From positions 416,689 through 480,688 of the forward strand of contig JALHJZ010000001.1 in NCBI GenBank assembly GCA_022838705.1: a stretch of 64,000 bases of DNA, in the 5' to 3' direction. This DNA comes from Candidatus Bipolaricaulota bacterium (GTDB lineage: Bacteria > Bipolaricaulota > Bipolaricaulia > Bipolaricaulales > Bipolaricaulaceae). The notes below the pieces were generated by a model that was not told the DNA's origin, ran no database searches, and saw only the letters and a program-made list of their open reading frames with translations. Positions 60,790 through 64,000 of this stretch are shown one piece after another; position 1 is the first letter of the stretch; each line of letters opens with the position of its first letter. The translations under genes and the position numbers were made by a program.

Positions 60790-61137
60790 ATGAAGCGTTG
60801 GCTTGTCCTAGGGTTACTCTTGACAGTGGGCGTAGCGGGGCTCGCCCAGGACCAGGAAACGGCCAAGACCGTGGGGGATCAACTCCTCACGTTCATCCAG
60901 TCCGCGGCGGAACTGCTCGGCAAGGGACTCGTCGAGCTCGTGAACCTGGTCCTCCCCGAGGGCCGGGAGGTGAGCTCTGACCTCGCGCAGCCCCTGGGCT
61001 ACCTGGGCCTGATCACGGTGATCCTGCTCCTGTTCGGGATCCTCGAGGCAGCACGCAAGGTGATCTGGATCGTCGTCATCGTCGGGTGGGTCCTCCTCGT
61101 GGTGCGGATCATCCTCGACGTCCTGCACGTGGCGTGA
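60790..61137 (+). CDS. Small exported membrane protein, unknown
   Basis: A 115-residue protein. Signal-like segment MKRWLVLGLLLTVGVAGLAQ, a helical stretch with amphipathic character (TFIQSAAELLGKGLVELVNLVL), then two close hydrophobic helices (YLGLITVILLLFGILEAA and VIWIVVIVGWVLLVVRIIL). GAGGAGGAACAC precedes the ATG. The pattern suggests a small inner-membrane protein with a periplasmic helix; no family is recognised. It is convergent with the TauE/SafE gene and separated from it by only 16 nt. Confidence 0.75.
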   Translation: MKRWLVLGLLLTVGVAGLAQDQETAKTVGDQLLTFIQSAAELLGKGLVELVNLVLPEGREVSSDLAQPLGYLGLITVILLLFGILEAARKVIWIVVIVGWVLLVVRIILDVLHVA

Positions 61138-61153
61138 GCCCGCGGCAGTGCCG

Positions 61154-61909
61154 TTACGCGAGCCCGCTGAGGATCATCTGGACAGCGCTATAGGTGAGCA
61201 CGACCGCGAACAGGCGCCGCAGCCAGCGGGCGGGGAGCCGGGTGGCGATCATCGGCCCCAGTTGTGAGCCGAGGACCACCCCGGCCGCCAGGGGGAGGGC
61301 GAGGTCCCACCGGGTGCGTCCGGCGAGGGCATGGCCCACGGTTGCGACCCCCGACGACGGGATCATCACGAACAAGCTCGTCGCCGCCGCGGGGACGATG
61401 TCGAGCCCAAGCAGGGTCAGGGCGGGGACCAGGATCACCCCGCCCCCGATCCCGAACAGCCCGCCGGCGGTGCCGGCCACGAGCCCGATCCCGAGCCCAG
61501 CGACGAGGCTGATCCCGCTCCGTCCGCGGCCGCGAAACAGGTCTTTGGGCTGCTTTCCCAAGAGAAGGATCGCCGCCGGGTAGAGGAGGAAGATCCCGAA
61601 CCCGAGGGCGAGCGTTCCCGAGTCCACGCGGCCGGAGATCCACTGCCCCAGCCACGCTCCCGCCATCGCCCCCGGGATCACGGGGAGCCCCACCCGCCAG
61701 TTCGTCGCCCCTCGCCGGAGGTACGCCACCGTGCTCGATATACCGTTCGCCACCACGGCGGCGCTGCTCGTGCCGACCGCCACTTGCGACGTGGGAGCGA
61801 GGCCCGTGAGGAGGAGGAGCGGGACCATGAACATCCCCCCTCCGATGCCGAGCATGGACCCGATCGCGCCCACGCCCACCCCGGCCAGGGCAAGAAGGAT
61901 ATACGTCAT
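61154..61909 (-). CDS. TauE/SafE-family membrane transporter
   Basis: A 251-residue membrane protein with about eight helices. The two-fold repeat of the family is seen as GVGAIGSMLGIGGGMFMVPLLLL in the first half and GIGLVAGTAGGLFGIGGGVILVPAL in the second half. Members export or take up sulfite, sulfoacetate or other organosulfur anions; the substrate here is unknown. ATG 61909 lies 7 nt after TACAAT (complement 61917-61922) with no Shine-Dalgarno, so it is likely leaderless. The upstream-extended frame to 61975 is rejected. It is divergent from the first mini-gene unit. Confidence 0.92.
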   Translation of the reverse strand: MTYILLALAGVGVGAIGSMLGIGGGMFMVPLLLLTGLAPTSQVAVGTSSAAVVANGISSTVAYLRRGATNWRVGLPVIPGAMAGAWLGQWISGRVDSGTLALGFGIFLLYPAAILLLGKQPKDLFRGRGRSGISLVAGLGIGLVAGTAGGLFGIGGGVILVPALTLLGLDIVPAAATSLFVMIPSSGVATVGHALAGRTRWDLALPLAAGVVLGSQLGPMIATRLPARWLRRLFAVVLTYSAVQMILSGLA

Positions 61910-61916
61910 AACGTGG

Positions 61917-61922
61917 ATTGTA
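61917..61922 (-). promoter_or_regulatory. -10 box for a leaderless TauE/SafE transcript
   Basis: TACAAT on the minus strand, 7 nt before the ATG at 61909. Confidence 0.6.
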
Positions 61923-61959
61923 ACAGCATTTGTCGCCACAGGGGCCGCGGGCGATGCAT

Positions 61960-61973
61960 GGGACAAATGTCCC
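61960..61973 (+). promoter_or_regulatory. Palindromic site upstream of mini-gene unit 1
   Basis: GGGACA-AA-TGTCCC, a 6-2-6 inverted repeat placed 11 nt before the -35 box. Mini-gene unit 2 keeps only the right half (TGTCCC, 62286-62291) at exactly the same distance, so it may be an activator or repressor site. Confidence 0.5.
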
Positions 61974-61984
61974 AAAGCGTGGGT

Positions 61985-62013
61985 TTGACTTTTTTCGCGA
62001 GCAGTCCTATGCT
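61985..62013 (+). promoter_or_regulatory. Promoter of mini-gene unit 1
   Basis: TTGACT (61985-61990), 17 nt, TATGCT (62008-62013). The predicted start (about 62020) coincides with the first base of the ACTGCTCC / GGGGCAGT hairpin (62021-62040). Confidence 0.8.
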
Positions 62014-62062
62014 CCGCTCAACTGCTCCTACCGGGGCAGTAACGAGGAGGTGCGTGCTGCTC

Positions 62063-62107
62063 ATGGACAAGAAGGACAAGCCGAAGCCGGGCAAGCCGAA
62101 GAAGTAG
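62063..62107 (+). CDS. Lys/Pro-rich 14-residue peptide, mini-gene 1
   Basis: The frame reads MDKKDKPKPGKPKK then stop, all Lys, Pro, Asp and Gly after the Met. GAGGAGG lies 12 nt upstream of this ATG; an in-frame GTG at 62054 (spacing 3) would add MLL. The evidence that it is translated is that a second unit 319 nt downstream keeps the same frame and nearly the same residues although its surroundings differ. The transcript is about 180 nt, starting with a hairpin and ending at the terminator 62179-62198; a second hairpin (TTCTGGG / CCCAGAA, 62121-62144) follows the stop. The RNA itself could also be the functional product. No family is recognised. Confidence 0.55.
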   Translation: MDKKDKPKPGKPKK

Positions 62108-62178
62108 TTTGGGCTGTGCGTTCTGGGGGTACAGACTCCCAGAATGCATGTACCGTTGCAGCACGTAGGTAAATGGCG

Positions 62179-62208
62179 GGGGCAGGGGAACCTGCCCCTG
62201 TCCTTTGT
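62179..62208 (+). terminator. Terminator of mini-gene unit 1
   Basis: GGGGCAGG-GGAA-CCTGCCCC followed by TGTCCTTTGTCT. Confidence 0.8.
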
Positions 62209-62302
62209 CTGATGGGATCTCGCGATCATACTGGGCCAGATGCCTCCCGGACGCCGGCTGGGCGGCCGGCAGCGAATGTAACGAATGTCCCGTCGCGGGC
62301 CA

Positions 62303-62331
62303 TTGACTTCCCATCAGAACGGATCTAGTGT
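62303..62331 (+). promoter_or_regulatory. Promoter of mini-gene unit 2
   Basis: TTGACT (62303-62308), 17 nt, TAGTGT (62326-62331). The predicted start (about 62338) again coincides with the first base of a hairpin, ACTGCCC / GGGCAGT (62339-62358). Confidence 0.78.
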
Positions 62332-62381
62332 ACGCCCAACTGCCCCCAGTAGGGCAGTAGCGAGGAGGTGCCGTGCTGGCC

Positions 62382-62429
62382 ATGGACAAGAAGGATAAGC
62401 CGAAGCCGCAGCCGGGTAAGCCCAAGTAA
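62382..62429 (+). CDS. Lys/Pro-rich 15-residue peptide, mini-gene 2
   Basis: The frame reads MDKKDKPKPQPGKPK then stop, like the first mini-gene apart from an inserted Gln-Pro and a shorter end. GAGGAGG lies 13 nt upstream of the ATG, or 4 nt upstream of an in-frame GTG at 62373 that would give MLAMDKK. GAC versus GAT and CCG versus CCC differences are synonymous, and the length change is in whole codons, as expected if the peptide is under selection. The unit ends in a very strong terminator at 62501-62522. Function unknown. Confidence 0.55.
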   Translation: MDKKDKPKPQPGKPK

Positions 62430-62500
62430 CCTTGGGGCATGCTGTATAGCAGAAGGCGGGCGCCCGGGCGGTAGGTCCGGGTGAAGTCAACTGGTGAAGA

Positions 62501-62530
62501 GGGGGCGGTCGCGACCGCCCCCTTCCTTTT
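62501..62530 (+). terminator. Terminator of mini-gene unit 2
   Basis: GGGGGCGGTC / GACCGCCCCC stem (10 bp) followed by TTCCTTTT. Confidence 0.88.
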
Positions 62531-62751
62531 CCCCCCTCCCTTGAGGGAGGGGCGCGGGGAGGGTGGCCCCTCGCCCCTCCTCACCCTGCCCTCTCCCCCC
62601 AGGGGGGAGAGGGAAGAGCCCCGTTGCCTCTCCCCCCGCCGGGGGGGGAAGAAGGTGCCCCCCTCACCTCGCCTCTCCCCCCACTGGGGGGAGAGGAATG
62701 AAAGGTGAGGGGGGGCTTGCCTTCGTAGCGGCGGGGCTCGTCCCCGCCGGC
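62531..62751. repeat. Hairpin cluster and left direct repeat of the HicBA module
   Basis: C/T-rich hairpins, ending with a composite unit. Segment 62659-62751 (93 nt) is identical to 63379-63471, in direct orientation at an offset of exactly 720 nt. Confidence 0.85.
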
Positions 62752-62845
62752 CGTTCCTTGGCGTCGCCCGTTGACCAAGCCTCAGGCCAGGAGTAGGCTA
62801 CGTTCCAGGCCACCTTGGGCGGCGAGCCCCCGAGGAGGTGACGGA

Positions 62846-63058
62846 ATGAAGTACCGCGTGATCATTGAGCAAGACGAGGACGGGATGTACGTGGTGCACT
62901 GCCCATCGCTTCCCGGTTGTGTCTCTCAAGGTCGTACCCGGGACGAGGCGCGCGCCAACATCCGAGATGCGATTGTCGGCTACCTCGCGAGTCTGAGGGC
63001 GCATGGCGAGGCCGTTCCCCCACCGATCGAGGAGGAGATCGTAGAGGTTGGGGCATGA
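62846..63058 (+). CDS. hicB: HicB-family antitoxin
   Basis: A 70-residue protein: MKYRVIIEQDEDGMYVVHCP, SLPGCVSQGRTRDEARANIR and DAIVGYLASLRAHGE, the compact HicB RNase-H-like core. It has no C-terminal DNA-binding extension, so it is the short form. CGAGGAGGTG precedes ATG 62846; the longer frame from 62771 is rejected. Its stop overlaps the hicA ATG (ATGA), so antitoxin is made first and coupled to toxin synthesis. It neutralises HicA by direct binding. Confidence 0.9.
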   Translation: MKYRVIIEQDEDGMYVVHCPSLPGCVSQGRTRDEARANIRDAIVGYLASLRAHGEAVPPPIEEEIVEVGA

Positions 63059-63282
63059 CCAAGCTCCCGGCCCTCTCCGGGCGCGAGCTTGTCCAGGCGT
63101 TGCGGCAGCTGGGGTACGAAGAGGATCATCGAACGGGAAGCCACATCATCCTGCGGCAGGCCACTTCGCCGCACCGGCGGCTCACCGTGCCCGATCACAA
63201 GGAGATCGCCAAGGGCACCCTGCGGGCTGTGATCCGCCAAGCTGGGTTGACCGTGGAGGAGTTCCTAAGCCTCCTCGAATGA
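63055..63282 (+). CDS. hicA: HicA-family mRNA interferase toxin
   Basis: A 75-residue double-stranded RNA-binding-fold toxin: LSGRELVQALRQLGYEEDHR, then GSHIILRQ with the catalytic His, LTVPDHKEIAKGTLRAVIRQ and AGLTVEEFLSLL at the end. All HicA landmarks are intact, so it should be active. It degrades mRNA when HicB is lost. The order hicB-hicA is the reverse of the classical hicAB, which is common among short HicB forms. The module sits between identical repeats. Confidence 0.92.
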   Translation: MTKLPALSGRELVQALRQLGYEEDHRTGSHIILRQATSPHRRLTVPDHKEIAKGTLRAVIRQAGLTVEEFLSLLE

Positions 63283-63283
63283 G

Positions 63284-63835
63284 CCCCCCTCACCCTCCCC
63301 TCTCCCCCCAAGGGGGAGAGGGATTGAGAGGCCCCCTCACCCACCCTCTCCCCCAGTGGGGGGGAGGGAAAGAAGGAGCCCCCTCACCTCGCCTCTCCCC
63401 CCACTGGGGGGAGAGGAATGAAAGGTGAGGGGGGGCTTGCCTTCGTAGCGGCGGGGCTCGTCCCCGCCGGCATGCCCGCCGGCATTTCCCGAACCCCAAC
63501 CGGCTGTCGCAGACAAGCTGCGACTACAGCAAACGGGAGGCCGTCGGACACAAGGTCCGACGCTACGGAACCGCTACCCCCTCACCCTCCCCTCTCCCCC
63601 GGTGGGGGCGAGGGGAAGAAGGTGCCCCCTCACCTCGCCTCTCCCCTCAGTCCTTTTCCCCCCTCCCTTGAGGGAGGGGCGCGGGGAGGGTGGTCCCTCG
63701 GCCCCCCTCACCTCGCCTCTCCCCCAGAGGGGGAGAGGAATGGCCCCCTCACCCTGCCCTCTCCCCCGAGGGAGAGGGAAGAGCCCCGTTGCCTCTCCCC
63801 CCGAAGGGGGGAGGGGGGTGGGTGAGGGGGGGCGA
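63284..63835. repeat. Hairpin cluster, right direct repeat of HicBA and loop-conserved hairpins
   Basis: A long run of C/T-rich hairpins. Within it are 63379-63471 (identical to 62659-62751) and three hairpins of the second class: GGGG-ACGAG-CCCC antisense (about 63452-63468), GTCGCAG-ACAAG-CTGCGAC (about 63507-63527) and GTCGGAC-ACAAG-GTCCGAC followed by GCTACGG (about 63545-63572). No gene is seen between 63283 and 63868. Confidence 0.8.
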
Positions 63836-63853
63836 CATCCGGTCGGTCCTGGC

Positions 63854-63859
63854 TAGAAT
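63854..63859 (+). promoter_or_regulatory. -10 box of the patatin-like gene
   Basis: TAGAAT, 9 nt before the ATG at 63869; a GCGACA element lies 16 nt upstream. Leader absent or nearly so. Confidence 0.55.
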
Positions 63860-63868
63860 CGGGCCATC

Positions 63869-64000
63869 ATGAAGCGCGGGGTGCCTCTGGGCGTGGCGCT
63901 GGGCGGCGGGGGGGCGCGGGGGTTCGCCCACTTCGGCGTGCTCATCGAGCTCCTCGAAGCCGGGATCCGTCCGGAGTTCGTGGCCGGGACGAGCATGGGC
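63869..64000 (+). CDS. Patatin-like phospholipase (RssA type), 3' end beyond window
   Basis: The 44 visible codons begin MKRGVPLGVALGGGGARGFA, with the oxyanion-hole motif GGGGARG, then HFGVLIELLEAGIRPEFVAG and the start of the nucleophile elbow GTSMG, whose Ser is the catalytic residue. These are the first two signatures of bacterial patatin-like serine hydrolases, which release fatty acids from lipids. The catalytic Asp lies beyond the window. ATG 63869 is 9 nt after a TAGAAT box without a Shine-Dalgarno. Confidence 0.88.
   Translation, partial: MKRGVPLGVALGGGGARGFAHFGVLIELLEAGIRPEFVAGTSMG

Noticed and set aside
61909..61975. Longer N-terminus for the TauE/SafE protein starting at 61975
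   Set aside because: The added residues are not hydrophobic or conserved and would place the TACAAT box inside the gene; ATG 61909 starts directly at the first helix.
63284..63835. Regularly repeated hairpins that could look like a CRISPR array
   Set aside because: Units are themselves palindromic and directly adjacent without unique spacers of constant length, arms vary, and no cas gene is near. They are interspersed hairpin repeats.

Overview
The window is GC-rich, gene-dense bacterial chromosome, mostly with short or overlapping gene junctions. A complete heat-shock operon under a CIRCE operator, SecA/SecG, an LptB-type ATPase with an LptC/OstA-like partner, MraY and a lytic transglycosylase suggest a free-living and probably diderm bacterium. 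Peptide, nucleoside and phosphonate-type ABC importers plus urocanate hydratase suggest a heterotroph that scavenges small organics. The style (high GC, CARDB/PKD secreted proteins, many start codons sitting a few bases after a TAnnnT box) recalls deep-branching uncultured lineages such as Bipolaricaulota. That placement is inference only; the window has no rRNA or ribosomal protein gene to test it. Layout: 1-423 is the 5' part of a ThiF/MoeB-like gene. 821-5790 holds a small secreted protein and a large secreted subtilase. 6147-8954 holds two secreted proteins. 9414-10053 is a MazF/antitoxin module. 10501-11962 is cysK-cysE, 11934-13649 a lytic transglycosylase, 14394-16088 hutU. 16096-23996 is a peptide-transporter operon on the minus strand ending in a Nudix gene. 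24257-25902 holds a sugar-phosphate isomerase and an SLH protein. 26053-28809 is secA and 28871-33420 is hrcA-grpE-dnaK-dnaJ. 33434-36282 is secG-oppD-oppF-rdgB on the minus strand. 36377-39385 is pyrG, an lptC-like gene and lptB; then come ogt, an unknown gene, mraY, a DUF1848 gene, tRNA-Leu, a Crp-family regulator and a kinase/response-regulator pair. 46684-54189 is a nucleoside-type (BMP) ABC importer running into a PfkB kinase and two BtpA proteins. 54214-58592 is a PhnD/C/E/E importer whose permeases carry RDD domains. 58875-60182 is pyrimidine-nucleoside phosphorylase. 60500-63282 holds small genes: an acidic coiled-coil protein, a small membrane protein, TauE/SafE, twin Lys/Pro mini-genes and HicBA. 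A patatin-like gene runs off the right edge. Intergenic gaps are repeatedly filled with C/T-rich hairpin repeats of the CCTCTCCCCC-loop-GGGGGAGAGG type and with a second class of short hairpins whose stems vary while the loop and flank stay constant. Both toxin-antitoxin modules lie between nearly identical direct copies of the repeats. The most novel-looking element is a pair of tandem mini transcription units at 61960-62530: matched promoters, a 5'-terminal hairpin with a compensatory change, a Shine-Dalgarno, a 14-15 codon Lys/Pro-rich reading frame and a terminator. Expression themes: many genes look leaderless, and in all three complete ABC clusters an intrinsic terminator separates the solute-binding-protein gene from the remaining transporter genes.
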